Below are positions 7,993-17,702 of a stretch of DNA of 64,000 nucleotides, one piece after another. The position numbers and the translations under genes were made by a program. The notes below the pieces were generated by a model, which saw only the letters and a program-made list of their open reading frames with translations, searched no databases and was not told the DNA's origin. The DNA is taken from the NCBI RefSeq assembly GCF_946902905.1, contig NZ_OX336385.1, forward strand, positions 868,001 through 932,000, read 5' to 3'. This DNA comes from Streptococcus sp. Marseille-Q6470 (GTDB taxonomy: Bacteria; Bacillota; Bacilli; Lactobacillales; Streptococcaceae). Positions within the stretch are counted from its first letter, which is position 1. The number at the start of each line of letters is the position of its first letter.

Positions 7993-8619
7993 ATGGAAAA
8001 AATGAACAAATCAATCCAACTTCTTTTATTGATTTCCTTGGTATACTTAGGATTCTGTAGTTGCTTATTTTGGCCTGGCATTGTTTTAACTCTCAAACAA
8101 TCCTGCTTTTACTTTTTACTTCTCTTACTGTTATTAGCAGCCATCTGTACATTTATCCACTATCTCTCAGGACATGATCATGTGAGAAGTCAGCTACACA
8201 ATCGTAGTCGATCCTTCTTTTTATTGTATGGCAGCATGGTGATCATTAACGTTGCTGGCGCAAGTTTTATTTTATTTAAAAGCATAAACACTGACAGTCT
8301 ACTACAAAAAGAAATAGTGGACTTGTTACTAATCTCTTTCTTTTTCCTTTTCGGACTTGATCTTGCTACTTTTCTGCCGTTAAACAAATGGAAAAAATTA
8401 CCAACTCATAAAAAGACAGGCAAGCTCACGACCCTTATCTTTTTTAGTTTGTTTTTTCTGCATAATCCCTTAACCATACTTTCTGTTGGCTTTTATATCC
8501 TTTTGGGAGCCAGCTTTCTAAACTTTATATTCCCTAAAACCTTAAGACAAGATTTATCTTTTTATAGTCATATCATCCGAAATATCTTACTTGTATTATC
8601 AACACTTATGTTCTGGTAG
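7993..8619 (+). CDS. Hypothetical membrane protein
   Basis: A 208-residue protein I cannot assign. It is very hydrophobic and rich in Leu and Phe, with about six membrane spans (for example residues 8-28, 36-55, 75-95, 108-126, 141-175, 190-207). Charged loops such as HDHVRSQLHNRSRS separate the spans. The start ATG follows TAGGGG. It has its own TATAAT upstream (about 7962-7967). The next gene, 60 bases on, is a CPBP protease-like protein with its own extended -10, so the two may be co-regulated but not necessarily one operon. Confidence 0.7.
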   Translation: MEKMNKSIQLLLLISLVYLGFCSCLFWPGIVLTLKQSCFYFLLLLLLLAAICTFIHYLSGHDHVRSQLHNRSRSFFLLYGSMVIINVAGASFILFKSINTDSLLQKEIVDLLLISFFFLFGLDLATFLPLNKWKKLPTHKKTGKLTTLIFFSLFFLHNPLTILSVGFYILLGASFLNFIFPKTLRQDLSFYSHIIRNILLVLSTLMFW

Positions 8620-8643
8620 TTAATAGAATTCCTGTGAGAAGTG

Positions 8644-8652
8644 TGCTATAAT
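8644..8652 (+). promoter_or_regulatory. Extended -10 promoter of the CPBP gene
   Basis: TGCTATAAT is a perfect extended -10 (TGnTATAAT). The -35 region is weak. It lies 28 bases before the start codon. Confidence 0.65.
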
Positions 8653-8679
8653 GAAATAAATTTTTTAGGAGATATATGA

Positions 8680-9384
8680 ATGAATTTTTTTAAAGATTAT
8701 CGTAAAAGACTGCTTTGGTTAGGAATCTTTTTTGTAGCAATGTTCCTATCTCAAGTTCCTATTTTGACTTGGGTATTGCTACAAAGAACTCAACTAGAAT
8801 CTATTTGGGCATCTTTAATAGTAGGAATTGTCTCTACTACTGTTGTTACACTCTTTTTATATGGTGCTCACAAAAGCAAACTCTTAAATCTAAAATCGAA
8901 ACTCTTTAGCATTAATGATGCCCCTCGAATCGCACTCAGCTATGCAGCCATTATCGCTGTAAATATGGTTGGTGGAATTTGGCTAAGACTTCTGAATCAA
9001 ACTACTACTTCAAATCAAGAAACTATTAATAGCCTCATGTCAGAAACTTCCATCATTTCAAGCTTTTTCGTAGTTGTCTTGGTAGCTCCTGTTTGCGAGG
9101 AAATTATCTGCCGTGGTATTATACCTACTAAACTCTTTGAAGGATATGAAAAAATTGGTTACGTTTTTGGTTGGCTCCTCTTTACAATGGCCCATATCCC
9201 AACAAACCCACCTTCTTTCTTAATCTATGGTTGGATGTCCGCCGTCCTAACTTGGACTGCATATCGCACCAAACGTCTAGAAATGTCTATTTTCCTACAT
9301 TTAGTAATTAATGGAATGAGCATTCTCATGCTTATCCTTCTGACAATTCTTATCAAGGTTGTTGGTATAGATGCTTTTCAATAA
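8680..9384 (+). CDS. CPBP-family intramembrane glutamic endopeptidase-like protein
   Basis: A 234-residue membrane protein of the CPBP (Abi, Rce1-like) family. The three family motifs are visible: EEIICRG (residues about 142-148), FTMAHIP (about 168-174), and HLVINGM (about 207-213), so the glutamates and histidines of the metalloprotease-like site are kept. About eight membrane spans are likely. In streptococci such proteins often sit near bacteriocin loci or give self-immunity, but no bacteriocin gene is present here. The start at 8680 is chosen because an ATG four bases earlier is out of frame and stops at once. AGGAGA precedes it. Confidence 0.87.
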   Translation: MNFFKDYRKRLLWLGIFFVAMFLSQVPILTWVLLQRTQLESIWASLIVGIVSTTVVTLFLYGAHKSKLLNLKSKLFSINDAPRIALSYAAIIAVNMVGGIWLRLLNQTTTSNQETINSLMSETSIISSFFVVVLVAPVCEEIICRGIIPTKLFEGYEKIGYVFGWLLFTMAHIPTNPPSFLIYGWMSAVLTWTAYRTKRLEMSIFLHLVINGMSILMLILLTILIKVVGIDAFQ

Positions 9385-9405
9385 ATGGAAGTTCCACTGC
9401 TAATA

Positions 9406-9442
9406 AAAAGACTAGAAATCTATTTAATTTCTAGTCTTTTTT
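9406..9442 (+). terminator. CPBP gene terminator
   Basis: AAAAGACTAGAAAT pairs with ATTTCTAGTCTTTT, a 14-base-pair stem, followed by a T-run. Confidence 0.88.
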
Positions 9443-9501
9443 GTCTATTTAAAACCGAAATACGAATTAAGTGTGAGAGGTTTCGACACGGATTTGATGA
9501 G

Positions 9502-9644
9502 GTAGTCAGCTAGACCACTCCTAAATGTTACGACACGAAGAGGCGAAAACGATTATTTTTCGCCGACGAGTTAATAAGGCAGTTAGCTAAACCGCAAAAT
9601 AGCGGCTAGCGTCCAACAATTAGGAACTTTAGTTCCAATTGTTG
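9502..9644. repeat. Multi-hairpin intergenic element with a duplicated hairpin
   Basis: Four hairpins follow each other. A (9502-9518) and B (9579-9595) are copies of one design with loop AGCTA: GTaGTC/GACcAC versus GCaGTT/AACcGC, so two stem pairs changed on both sides (T-A to C-G and C-G to T-A) while the internal A/C mismatch is kept. C (9542-9564) pairs GGCGAAAA with TTTTCGCC. D (9614-9644) pairs CAACAATT plus GGAACT with AGTTCC plus AATTGTTG. It lies 3' of prfC (minus strand) and after the CPBP terminator. The compensatory changes suggest RNA-level selection. Family unknown. Confidence 0.6.
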
Positions 9645-9652
9645 ATACTGAA

Positions 9653-11197
9653 TCACATTTTTTCTTCCAACTCCACATCTGGATACTTGTCCGCAAACCA
9701 GCGGAGGGCAAAGTCGTTTTCAAAGAGGAAGACAGGCTGGTCAAAGCGATCCTTCGCCAAGATATTTCGACTTGAAGACATGCGCTCATCTAAGTCTTCT
9801 GGTTTGATCCAGCGAACGGTCTTTTTACCCATTGGACTCATAACCACTTCTGCATTGTACTCATTTTCCATCCGGTGTTTGAAGACTTCAAACTGCAATT
9901 GACCAACGGCACCTAGCATGTATTCACCTGTTTGGTAGTTGGTATAGAGCTGAATAGCTCCTTCTTGAACCAATTGCTCAATCCCTTTGTGGAAGGATTT
10001 TTGCTTCATGACGTTCTTAGCAGATACCTTCATGAAGATTTCAGGGGTAAAGGTTGGCAGTGGTTCAAATTCGAATTTGTTTTTGCCAACTGTCAAAGTA
10101 TCTCCCACCTGATAAGTACCAGTATCGTAAACCCCGATGATATCTCCTGCTACGGCATTAGTTACATTCTCACGACTTTCAGCCATAAACTGAGTAACAT
10201 TAGAGAGTTTAGCTCCCTTACCAGTACGAGGGAGGTTAACACTCATCCCGCGTTCAAATTCACCAGAGACGATACGGACAAAGGCGATGCGGTCACGGTG
10301 ACGAGGATCCATGTTGGCTTGGATTTTAAAGACAAAGCCTGAGAAATCCTTATCATAAGGATCGACAAGTTCACCGTCTGTTTTCTTGTGGCCATGTGGT
10401 TCTGGAGCAAACTTGAGGAAAGTTTCCAAGAAAGTTTGTACCCCAAAGTTGGTCAAAGCTGAACCAAAGAAAACTGGAGTTAATTCACCCGCAAGGATGG
10501 CTTCTTCTGAGAATTCATTCCCTGCTTCTTGCAAAAGTTCGATATCGTCTTTCACCTGCTCGTAGAAAGGATTGTTGGCAAAGAGTTTGTCTCCATCTTC
10601 TAGACTGGCAAAGCGTTCATCTCCTTTGTAGAGTTCCAAGCGTTGGTTATAGAGGTCGTAAAGCCCCTCAAAGGCTTTCCCCATCCCAATCGGCCAGTTC
10701 ATTGGGTAACTGGCTATGCCCAAGACTTCTTCTAATTCTTGCAAGAGGTCCAGTGGCTCTCGACCGTCACGGTCCAGCTTATTCATAAAAGTGAAGACTG
10801 GAATACCACGGTGTTTGACAACCTCAAACAATTTCTTGGTCTGGGCCTCAATACCCTTGGCAGAGTCCACCACCATAACGGCAGCGTCTACCGCCATCAA
10901 GGTACGGTAAGTATCTTCTGAGAAGTCCTCGTGCCCTGGTGTATCTAGGATATTGACCCGTTTTCCATCGTAGTCAAACTGCATGACAGATGAGGTTACC
11001 GAAATCCCACGTTGTTTCTCGATATCCATCCAGTCGGATTTAGCAAAGTTTCCTGTTTTCTTCCCTTTTACGGTACCAGCTTCTCGAATTTCTCCCCCAA
11101 AGTAGAGCAACTGCTCTGTAATCGTCGTTTTCCCCGCGTCCGGGTGGGAGATAATGGCAAAGGTACGGCGTTTTTTAATTTCTTCTTGAATACTCAT
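9653..11197 (-). CDS. prfC: Peptide chain release factor 3
   Basis: RF3 (514 residues), a translational GTPase that removes RF1 and RF2 from the ribosome after termination. GTPase motifs are in place: SHPDAGKTT (P-loop, near residue 18), GISVTSS (switch I), DTPGHEDF (G3) and NKLDRDG (G4), followed by the EF-Tu-like domain II and the RF3 C-terminal domain. Length is typical for Gram-positive RF3. It stands alone; no clear U-tailed terminator follows, and the multi-hairpin element at 9502-9644 begins eight bases after its stop. Confidence 0.97.
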   Translation of the reverse strand: MSIQEEIKKRRTFAIISHPDAGKTTITEQLLYFGGEIREAGTVKGKKTGNFAKSDWMDIEKQRGISVTSSVMQFDYDGKRVNILDTPGHEDFSEDTYRTLMAVDAAVMVVDSAKGIEAQTKKLFEVVKHRGIPVFTFMNKLDRDGREPLDLLQELEEVLGIASYPMNWPIGMGKAFEGLYDLYNQRLELYKGDERFASLEDGDKLFANNPFYEQVKDDIELLQEAGNEFSEEAILAGELTPVFFGSALTNFGVQTFLETFLKFAPEPHGHKKTDGELVDPYDKDFSGFVFKIQANMDPRHRDRIAFVRIVSGEFERGMSVNLPRTGKGAKLSNVTQFMAESRENVTNAVAGDIIGVYDTGTYQVGDTLTVGKNKFEFEPLPTFTPEIFMKVSAKNVMKQKSFHKGIEQLVQEGAIQLYTNYQTGEYMLGAVGQLQFEVFKHRMENEYNAEVVMSPMGKKTVRWIKPEDLDERMSSSRNILAKDRFDQPVFLFENDFALRWFADKYPDVELEEKM

Positions 11198-11326
11198 AAG
11201 TTCTCTTTCTTTCTACTTTTTTAATGATTTCAATTTATAATCACTCTTTATTACATCGGACCCTAACATTCCTTTCAACACTCCATTATATCGGATTTTA
11301 GGTAGTTTTTCAATTGCTGATATCAG

Positions 11327-11358
11327 AAAAAGCAGGTCTACATAGCAGACTTGCTTTT
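11327..11358 (-). terminator. Terminator of the YwaF-like pair
   Basis: AAAAGCAGGTCT pairs with AGACTTGCTTTT (one G-T pair). On the minus strand the stem ends in TTTTT. It lies about 65 bases after the stop of the 230-residue membrane protein and is nearly symmetric. Confidence 0.75.
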
Positions 11359-11421
11359 AAATAATAGATATCTCAATTTATGTTTTAAAATCGAATTTGT
11401 ATTTTTTTACTTACTATGGTT

Positions 11422-12114
11422 TCATGAAAGAGTTGATTCTAAAGCCATTTTCTTTTGCCAGCGTTTCTTAAACAAGATATCAAAGAGCACCAAGGCTGAA
11501 GAAAGAATGATTGAAACCAAGAGATACTTGATCCAAATAGGAGCATCTGGGATAAAAGGCGTGGTATTCAAAAGCCCATAATTTCCACCTGTCACTTGAT
11601 TGACTCCAACTAGAAAAAGATTAAGAACAAAAGTATAAGCGATGATTCGATACTTTTTCAGCAAGGTCTTATCGTAGTGATTCATGAGATAGACCAGGGA
11701 ATTGACCAAAAGGGCATAATGACCAATGAGAAAAGAAAAACTGGTAATATGCGGGAAGTCATAGGGGTCAAAAACAGGGTAGCCCAAGGCAAATACTGCT
11801 CCACTGGCTCCCATAAGGGCAAAATACTGCTTAGTTTTCCATTTATCTGGTAAGAAAACAACCGCGAACATGGCCAAACGACAATGGTAAAGAGGTAGGC
11901 TGTTTGAAAACGGAATGCCAAAACCAATATACCAAGTGTAAAGAGCCAGCAGTTGCGCTATTTGAATCCACTTAAACAATCGAACAAATTTGGGATTTTT
12001 GTAGTAAGTAAGAGAAGCATAAATAGACAAAGCAAGAAGGCCTATCATGACTCCATACCAAAAAATGGAAATGGGAGGCGGTGTGGTTTGGGTTCTTGTG
12101 ATAAAATGATGCAT
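11422..12114 (-). CDS. YwaF/TIGR02206-type integral membrane protein (copy 1)
   Basis: A 230-residue membrane protein with about seven hydrophobic spans, resembling the YwaF (TIGR02206, TMEM164-related) family of unknown function. Family marks are LPLYHCRLAM (residues about 80-89), the AGYPVF-like FALGYPVFDPYDFPH region, IGHYALLVNSL, and VTGGNYGLLNTTP. It is a paralogue of the next upstream gene, sharing each of these blocks in the same order. The 34-base gap and shared strand indicate one transcript. No enzyme motif is recognisable apart from conserved His residues in membrane regions. Confidence 0.8.
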   Translation of the reverse strand: MHHFITRTQTTPPPISIFWYGVMIGLLALSIYASLTYYKNPKFVRLFKWIQIAQLLALYTWYIGFGIPFSNSLPLYHCRLAMFAVVFLPDKWKTKQYFALMGASGAVFALGYPVFDPYDFPHITSFSFLIGHYALLVNSLVYLMNHYDKTLLKKYRIIAYTFVLNLFLVGVNQVTGGNYGLLNTTPFIPDAPIWIKYLLVSIILSSALVLFDILFKKRWQKKMALESTLS

Positions 12115-12148
12115 AAAATCTCCTTAAGACAACGAATTCAGTTGTACA

Positions 12149-12823
12149 TTAACTTTTCTTATGTTTGTATTTAACAAGTTGATTGATGAGGATGATAACT
12201 CCTGTCATCATACTGGTCACTATGAGATAGTTAACCAAAGCGCCATGATCCCCAATCACAGGGGGGTTACTCATAAAGCCATAATTTCCTCCTGTCAAGA
12301 GGTTGGCTAGAAAGATAATGGCATTGAGCCCAAAAGTCATCTGGCATATTTTCCAAGTATCCCCTTTTTCAACTTTATAATATCTAACAAGATAAATCAA
12401 GCAGTTAGCCAAGAGGGCCCAATGTCCGAAAACATTGTTCACAGACGAAACATGAGGGAAGGGAAAAGGATAAAAGACTGGATAAACCAAGGCCATGATA
12501 GAACCAAAAACTCCCACTAAGGCAAAATATTGCTTGAAAAAGGTCTTATTAGGGGCAAAAAGAATAATCCACATAGCCATGCGACTATGGTAAAAAGGGA
12601 GAGCCTCAGATAGGGGCAGGCGTGCAGCAATATACCAAGCGTTGATAATGAGCAACTGAATCAATTGTCCCCAATACCAAAAGTTTCTGTAACCTTTAGA
12701 TGATGCGAAACGAATCGATAAAACAGCTATGATTACCAAAGACGTAGGTAATAAAAAGTACCAGGATCCCAAGTGTGGCGGGACTGTCTTTTTACTGGTA
12801 AAAAGTAACTCCCAAAGCGTCAT
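12149..12823 (-). CDS. YwaF/TIGR02206-type integral membrane protein (copy 2)
   Basis: A 224-residue multi-span membrane protein, tandem paralogue of the 230-residue protein downstream. Shared blocks are LPFYHSRMAMWI, KQYFALVGVFGSIMALVYPV, FPHVSSVNNVFGHWALLANC and LLTGGNYGFMSNPP. The two copies have clearly diverged, mostly in the termini and the second half. The function of this family is not established. A 10-base inverted repeat lies just upstream around its likely -10 region. Confidence 0.8.
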   Translation of the reverse strand: MTLWELLFTSKKTVPPHLGSWYFLLPTSLVIIAVLSIRFASSKGYRNFWYWGQLIQLLIINAWYIAARLPLSEALPFYHSRMAMWIILFAPNKTFFKQYFALVGVFGSIMALVYPVFYPFPFPHVSSVNNVFGHWALLANCLIYLVRYYKVEKGDTWKICQMTFGLNAIIFLANLLTGGNYGFMSNPPVIGDHGALVNYLIVTSMMTGVIILINQLVKYKHKKS

Positions 12824-12840
12824 GTGTCATCCTTAACGTA

Positions 12841-12880
12841 TTCTAGTTGGGTTAATAATACATTTTTTTACCAACTAGAA
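12841..12880 (-). promoter_or_regulatory. Inverted repeat around the promoter of the YwaF-like pair
   Basis: Perfect 10-base arms TTCTAGTTGG and CCAACTAGAA are separated by 20 bases. On the minus strand a TATTAT (-10-like) lies between the arms, 18 bases upstream of the start gene. The layout suits an operator for a dimeric repressor. No regulator gene is adjacent. Confidence 0.45.
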
Positions 12881-12985
12881 ACGACTGTTATTCTTTCTTC
12901 TAATTTCAACCATTATATCGAAATAAAAAGTATTTTTCAATTTCAGCTTCTTTTCAACTTGACTTGCCTTATTTATAGGAAAATA

Positions 12986-12994
12986 TGGTAAAAT
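12986..12994 (+). promoter_or_regulatory. Extended -10 promoter of gatCAB
   Basis: TGGTAAAAT matches the extended -10 pattern. A TTGCCT at 12964-12969 is 19 bases away, which is long. The gatC start is 40 bases downstream. Confidence 0.55.
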
Positions 12995-13034
12995 AGAACA
13001 GATAAAGAATCATCATTTCACGAAAGGATAGAAG

Positions 13035-13337
13035 ATGAAAATTACGCAAGAAGAGGTGACTCACGTTGCCAATCTTTCTAAATTAAAATTCACTGAAAAT
13101 GAAACAGCTGAGTTTGCGACAACCCTGTCTAAAATTGTTGATATGGTAGAATTGTTGGAAGAAGTGGACACAACGGGTGTTGTTCCAACAACGACCATGG
13201 CTGATCGTAAGACAGTATTGCGTCCGGATGTTGCTGAAAAAGGGACTGACCGTGACCGCTTGTTTAAAAATGTACCCGAAAAAGATAACTACTATATCAA
13301 GGTACCAGCTATTCTAGACGAAGGAGGAGATGCTTAA
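13035..13337 (+). CDS. gatC: Asp-tRNA(Asn)/Glu-tRNA(Gln) amidotransferase subunit C
   Basis: GatC (100 residues) is the small linker subunit of the GatCAB amidotransferase, which converts Glu-tRNA(Gln) to Gln-tRNA(Gln) and, where needed, Asp-tRNA(Asn) to Asn-tRNA(Asn). The family pattern [16 protein letters not shown] at the N-terminus and [10 protein letters not shown] in the middle are present. AAAGGATAG precedes the ATG. Its stop overlaps the gatA start by one base (TAATG), and the three gat genes are arranged as one operon. Confidence 0.96.
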   Translation: MKITQEEVTHVANLSKLKFTENETAEFATTLSKIVDMVELLEEVDTTGVVPTTTMADRKTVLRPDVAEKGTDRDRLFKNVPEKDNYYIKVPAILDEGGDA

Positions 13338-14803
13338 TGACTTTTAATAACAAAACCATTGAAGAGTTGCACAACCTCCTTGTTTCTAAGGAAATTTCTG
13401 CAACTGAATTGACTCAAGCAACCCTTGAAGATATTAAGGCGCGTGAAAAAGCAGTCAATGCCTTTGTCACTATTGCTGAAGAACAAGCTCTTGCTCAGGC
13501 TAAAGCTATTGATGAGACTGGAATTGACGCTGACAATGTTCTTTCAGGAATTCCGCTAGCTATTAAGGACAACATCTCTACTGATGGTATCCTGACAACT
13601 GCAGCCTCAAAAATGCTTTATAACTACGAGCCAATCTTTGATGCGACAGCGGTTGCTAATGCAAAATCTAAGGGCATGATAGTTGTTGGTAAAACAAATA
13701 TGGACGAGTTTGCCATGGGGGGTTCTGGTGAAACATCTTACTATGGACCAGCCAAAAATGCTTGGGACCACAGCAAGGTTCCTGGTGGATCTTCTAGTGG
13801 TTCTGCAGTTTCTGTAGCATCAGGTCAAGTTCGTTTGTCCCTTGGTTCTGATACTGGTGGTTCTATCCGCCAACCTGCTGCCTTCAACGGGATTGTTGGT
13901 CTTAAACCAACTTACGGAACGGTTTCTCGTTTCGGTCTTATTGCATTTGGTAGCTCCCTAGATCAGATTGGTCCTTTTGCACCAACTGTTAAAGAAAATG
14001 CCTTGCTTCTCAACGCTATTGCTAGTGAAGATGCAAAAGACTCTACTTCTTCCCCTGTTCGCATTGCTGACTTTACTTCAAAAATCGGTCAAGACATCAA
14101 GGGCATGAAAATTGCTTTGCCTAAAGAATATCTTGGCGAAGGGATTGACCCAGAGGTTAAAGAAACGATTCTGAGTGCTGCTAAACACTTTGAAAAACTC
14201 GGTGCTATCGTTGAAGAAGTTAGCCTTCCTCACTCTAAATACGGTGTAGCGGTTTACTACATCATCGCTTCATCAGAAGCTTCATCAAACTTGCAACGCT
14301 TTGATGGTATCCGTTATGGCTACCGTGCAGAAGATGCAACTAATCTTGATGAAATCTATGTAAACAGCCGCAGCCAAGGTTTCGGTGAAGAAGTTAAACG
14401 TCGTATCATGCTAGGTACTTTCAGCCTTTCATCAGGTTACTATGATGCCTACTACAAGAAGGCTGGACAAGTTCGCACCCTTATCATCCAAGATTTCGAA
14501 AACGTCTTTGCGGATTACGACTTGATTTTGGGACCAACTGCTCCTAGCGTTGCCTACGACTTGGATTCACTCAACCATGATCCAGTTGCTATGTACTTAG
14601 CTGACCTCTTGACCATCCCTGTCAACTTGGTGGGTCTCCCAGGTATTTCTATTCCTGCTGGATTTGTCCAAGGTCTACCAGTAGGACTCCAATTGATTGG
14701 TCCTAAGTATTCAGAAGAGACTATCTACCAAGTTGCTGCTGCCTTTGAAGCAACAACAGACTACCACAAACAACAACCCGTGATTTTTGGAGGTGATAAT
14801 TAA
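13337..14803 (+). CDS. gatA: Asp-tRNA(Asn)/Glu-tRNA(Gln) amidotransferase subunit A
   Basis: GatA (488 residues) is the amidase subunit that releases ammonia from glutamine. The amidase signature is complete: the catalytic Lys in PLAIKDNI (near residue 77), [11 protein letters not shown] with the cis-Ser, and [16 protein letters not shown] with the nucleophilic Ser. Length is normal. It overlaps gatC and gatB by one base each, so all three subunits are translationally coupled and made in equal amounts. Confidence 0.98.
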   Translation: MTFNNKTIEELHNLLVSKEISATELTQATLEDIKAREKAVNAFVTIAEEQALAQAKAIDETGIDADNVLSGIPLAIKDNISTDGILTTAASKMLYNYEPIFDATAVANAKSKGMIVVGKTNMDEFAMGGSGETSYYGPAKNAWDHSKVPGGSSSGSAVSVASGQVRLSLGSDTGGSIRQPAAFNGIVGLKPTYGTVSRFGLIAFGSSLDQIGPFAPTVKENALLLNAIASEDAKDSTSSPVRIADFTSKIGQDIKGMKIALPKEYLGEGIDPEVKETILSAAKHFEKLGAIVEEVSLPHSKYGVAVYYIIASSEASSNLQRFDGIRYGYRAEDATNLDEIYVNSRSQGFGEEVKRRIMLGTFSLSSGYYDAYYKKAGQVRTLIIQDFENVFADYDLILGPTAPSVAYDLDSLNHDPVAMYLADLLTIPVNLVGLPGISIPAGFVQGLPVGLQLIGPKYSEETIYQVAAAFEATTDYHKQQPVIFGGDN

Positions 14804-16248
14804 TGAACTTTGAAATAGTCATTGGACTTGAAGTCCACGTAGAGCTTAACACCAATTCAAAAATCTTCTCACCTACTTCTGCCCACTTTGGAAACGACCA
14901 AAATGCCAATACAAACGTGATTGACTGGTCTTTCCCAGGAGTTCTGCCAGTTCTCAATAAGGGTGTTGTCGACGCTGGTATCAAGGCAGCTCTTGCCCTC
15001 AATATGGACATTCATAAAAAGATGCACTTTGACCGCAAGAACTACTTCTATCCTGATAATCCAAAAGCCTACCAAATCTCTCAGTTTGATGAACCAATCG
15101 GTTACAAGGGCTGGATTGAAGTTGAACTAGAAGATGGTACGACCAAGAAAATCGGTATTGAACGTGCTCACTTGGAAGAAGATGCCGGTAAAAACACGCA
15201 TGGTGCAGATGGTTACTCTTATGTCGACCTCAACCGCCAAGGGGTCCCATTGATTGAGATTGTATCTGAAGCAGATATGCGTTCGCCAGAAGAAGCTTAT
15301 GCTTATCTAACAGCCCTCAAGGAAGTTATCCAATACGCAGGTATTTCAGACGTTAAGATGGAAGAAGGCTCTATGCGTGTGGATGCTAACATCTCCCTTC
15401 GTCCTTATGGTCAAGAGAAATTCGGTACCAAGACTGAGTTAAAAAACCTCAACTCCTTCTCAAACGTTCGCAAAGGTCTTGAATACGAAGTCCAACGCCA
15501 GGCTGAAATACTTCGCTCAGGTGGTCAAATCCGCCAAGAAACGCGTCGTTACGATGAAGCTAATAAAGCTACTATCCTCATGCGTGTTAAGGAAGGCGCT
15601 GCAGACTATCGTTACTTCCCAGAACCTGACCTACCACTCTTTGAAATCTCAGACGAGTGGATTGAAGAAATGCGCACAGAGTTGCCAGAGTTTCCAAAAG
15701 AAAGACGTGCTCGCTACGTATCTGCCCTTGGTTTGTCAGACTACGATGCTAGCCAGTTAACTGCAAATAAAGTCACTTCTGACTTCTTTGAGAAAGCTGT
15801 TGCCCTCGGTGGTGATGCCAAACAAGTCTCTAACTGGCTCCAAGGCGAGGTTGCTCAGTTCTTGAATGCAGAAGGCAAGACACTAGAACAAATCGAGTTA
15901 ACTCCAGAAAACTTAGTTGAAATGATTGCCATCATCGAAGACGGTACTATCTCATCTAAGATTGCCAAAAAAGTTTTTGTTCACCTAGCCAAAAATGGTG
16001 GCGGTGCTCGTGAATACGTCGAAAAAGCTGGTTTGGTACAGATTTCAGACCCTGAAGTCTTGATTCCAATTATCCACCAAGTCTTTGCGGATAACGAAGC
16101 CGCAGTTGCTGACTTCAAGTCAGGAAAACGTAATGCAGACAAGGCCTTTACTGGTTTCCTCATGAAAGCTACTAAAGGACAAGCGAATCCACAAGTCGCC
16201 CTCAAGTTACTTGCCCAGGAATTAGCTAAGTTGAAAAATAACGAATAA
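14803..16248 (+). CDS. gatB: Asp-tRNA(Asn)/Glu-tRNA(Gln) amidotransferase subunit B
   Basis: GatB (481 residues) activates the misacylated tRNA by phosphorylation and accepts ammonia from GatA. It has the N-terminal cradle domain ([17 protein letters not shown]), the [10 protein letters not shown] and TELKNLNSF segments, and a C-terminal helical plus YqeY-like tRNA-binding tail (residues about 330-480). It completes the gatCAB operon. The following gene begins 58 bases later with no clear terminator between, so read-through into the membrane module is possible. Confidence 0.98.
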   Translation: MNFEIVIGLEVHVELNTNSKIFSPTSAHFGNDQNANTNVIDWSFPGVLPVLNKGVVDAGIKAALALNMDIHKKMHFDRKNYFYPDNPKAYQISQFDEPIGYKGWIEVELEDGTTKKIGIERAHLEEDAGKNTHGADGYSYVDLNRQGVPLIEIVSEADMRSPEEAYAYLTALKEVIQYAGISDVKMEEGSMRVDANISLRPYGQEKFGTKTELKNLNSFSNVRKGLEYEVQRQAEILRSGGQIRQETRRYDEANKATILMRVKEGAADYRYFPEPDLPLFEISDEWIEEMRTELPEFPKERRARYVSALGLSDYDASQLTANKVTSDFFEKAVALGGDAKQVSNWLQGEVAQFLNAEGKTLEQIELTPENLVEMIAIIEDGTISSKIAKKVFVHLAKNGGGAREYVEKAGLVQISDPEVLIPIIHQVFADNEAAVADFKSGKRNADKAFTGFLMKATKGQANPQVALKLLAQELAKLKNNE

Positions 16249-16306
16249 ACTATACTTAGATAAATAGCCTTTTCTACTGGAAAATAAACTTGGATAAGGA
16301 GAATCT

Positions 16307-16699
16307 ATGAATAAGTTTTTAAAATTTTTATTTGCTTTTGTCGCCCTTGCAATGGTAGGAGCCTCTGTATTACAACTCTTTTTCCCATCCTATATGGCTA
16401 ATCACTCAGGTTACGGTTTCTCAGTCGGATGGCAGAGAGAGATCGGAATTTGGAATCTAGCCGTTTTAATCATGATTGCTGCTGCTAATCTAAAATACGA
16501 CTGGTTTTACTTGCGAATGATTCTCCTATCTCTCATCATTGGTGGTGCCGGAATAGGAACCAACCACCTCTTCAATTTTATAGATTCTCATTCGCCCGTA
16601 AATGCCATCGGCGCAATCGAAAATTACCTCTTGGTATTTGGATGGATTCTTGGTTGGGTAATTGAAAACCATACTAGGAAAAATAACTCACATAGTTAG
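16307..16699 (+). CDS. Small four-span membrane protein, function unknown
   Basis: A 130-residue protein with four predicted membrane helices (about residues 4-24, 48-61, 66-87, 100-122) and short loops. I do not recognise a characterised family. AAGGAG precedes the ATG. It lies between gatB and the Tim44-like protein, whose start is seven bases after this gene's stop, so the three genes to 19049 look like one transcription unit. A shared role at the membrane with the SPFH and Tim44-like proteins is inference from position only. Confidence 0.75.
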   Translation: MNKFLKFLFAFVALAMVGASVLQLFFPSYMANHSGYGFSVGWQREIGIWNLAVLIMIAAANLKYDWFYLRMILLSLIIGGAGIGTNHLFNFIDSHSPVNAIGAIENYLLVFGWILGWVIENHTRKNNSHS

Positions 16700-16706
16700 G
16701 AGACAT

Positions 16707-17693
16707 ATGAAAAAGTTATATACTCTTATCGCTACTTTCTTGCTTCTTCTCTTTGTGACACCCCTGCAATCAATCGATGCAGGTGTTGGACATTCTCGAA
16801 GTGGTAGCTCTAGCCACAGTAGCTCACGAAGCAGTAGCAGTTCTCGAAGTAGTAGTTCTAGCCGAAGTCGTTCAAGTGGTAGTTCTTCTTCTAGAAGCAG
16901 CTATCGTTCTGGCGATAGTTACTCAAGTTTAGATGGTTCTCTAGGGACAGGAATGAGCATTCTTATCATGTTTGGTGTCGGAGCTTTCTTACTCTTCATG
17001 CTCATCAAATATTTGAGTGACCAGAATTCATCATCTGGTAAATCTTATGGCAGCTCGCCTAGCTACAATGCTGAACCAACACTTCACCGTCGAGTGATAA
17101 ACAACACCTTGGCTATCGATCGTGTCCGTTCTGGGGACCCAAACTTTGATGCAGACACTTTCACTTCATGGGTTAAAGAAGTCTATATCCAATTACAGGC
17201 AGCCTGGACTAAAAAAGATTGGAATTTGGTGCGTTCTCTTGAAAGTGCCAGCCTCTACTCTCAACATAGTGCCCAACTGGAAGACTATATCCAATCTCAA
17301 ACAACGAATATTTTGGAACGAGTTTATGTCGAGAATGTTCGAATCAAAGATTTCTACGAAAATCCAGATGGAAATGATACTCTAGTTGTTATCCTTTCAT
17401 CTACTTTGAGAGACTATGTCATCGAAGATAAGACTCGTAAGGTTATTGAGGGAGACCCTCAAAAAGATTTATTTACAGTTTATCAAATGAACTTCATCCG
17501 CAAACATGGCAGTCAAACCGAAAGCTCTGTCCAAGATGAAGCCGTTAGCGACCGCTGTCCAAACTGTGGCGCTCCACTGAAAATATCAGCTATCAGCAAA
17601 TGTGACTATTGCGGATCTGATATCACCCGTAGTCCAAACCAATGGGTTCTTGATACCTATGAAGTTGTGGATGAAGACGAACTATATAATTAG
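16707..17693 (+). CDS. Tim44-like domain protein with Ser-rich region and zinc ribbon
   Basis: A 328-residue exported or membrane-anchored protein. Order of parts: signal-like hydrophobic segment (residues 5-20), a Ser/Arg-rich low-complexity stretch (about 27-70), one membrane span (about 85-103), a Tim44/TIM22-like domain (about 128-280, with ADTFTSWVKEVYIQLQAAW), and a C-terminal zinc ribbon with CPNC at 289-292 and CDYC about 15 residues later. The start at 16707 follows AGGAGA; a longer frame from 16662 overlaps the previous gene and lacks that site. It precedes the SPFH protein by nine bases. Tim44-like domains in bacteria are associated with membranes, with no firm role. Confidence 0.82.
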   Translation: MKKLYTLIATFLLLLFVTPLQSIDAGVGHSRSGSSSHSSSRSSSSSRSSSSSRSRSSGSSSSRSSYRSGDSYSSLDGSLGTGMSILIMFGVGAFLLFMLIKYLSDQNSSSGKSYGSSPSYNAEPTLHRRVINNTLAIDRVRSGDPNFDADTFTSWVKEVYIQLQAAWTKKDWNLVRSLESASLYSQHSAQLEDYIQSQTTNILERVYVENVRIKDFYENPDGNDTLVVILSSTLRDYVIEDKTRKVIEGDPQKDLFTVYQMNFIRKHGSQTESSVQDEAVSDRCPNCGAPLKISAISKCDYCGSDITRSPNQWVLDTYEVVDEDELYN

Positions 17694-17702
17694 GAGGAAA
17701 TT

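Noticed and set aside
9470..9650. tmRNA-like sequence
   Set aside because: Lacks the tRNA-like ends and a tag-peptide reading frame ending in Ala-Ala; only a chance resemblance at TTTCGACAC.
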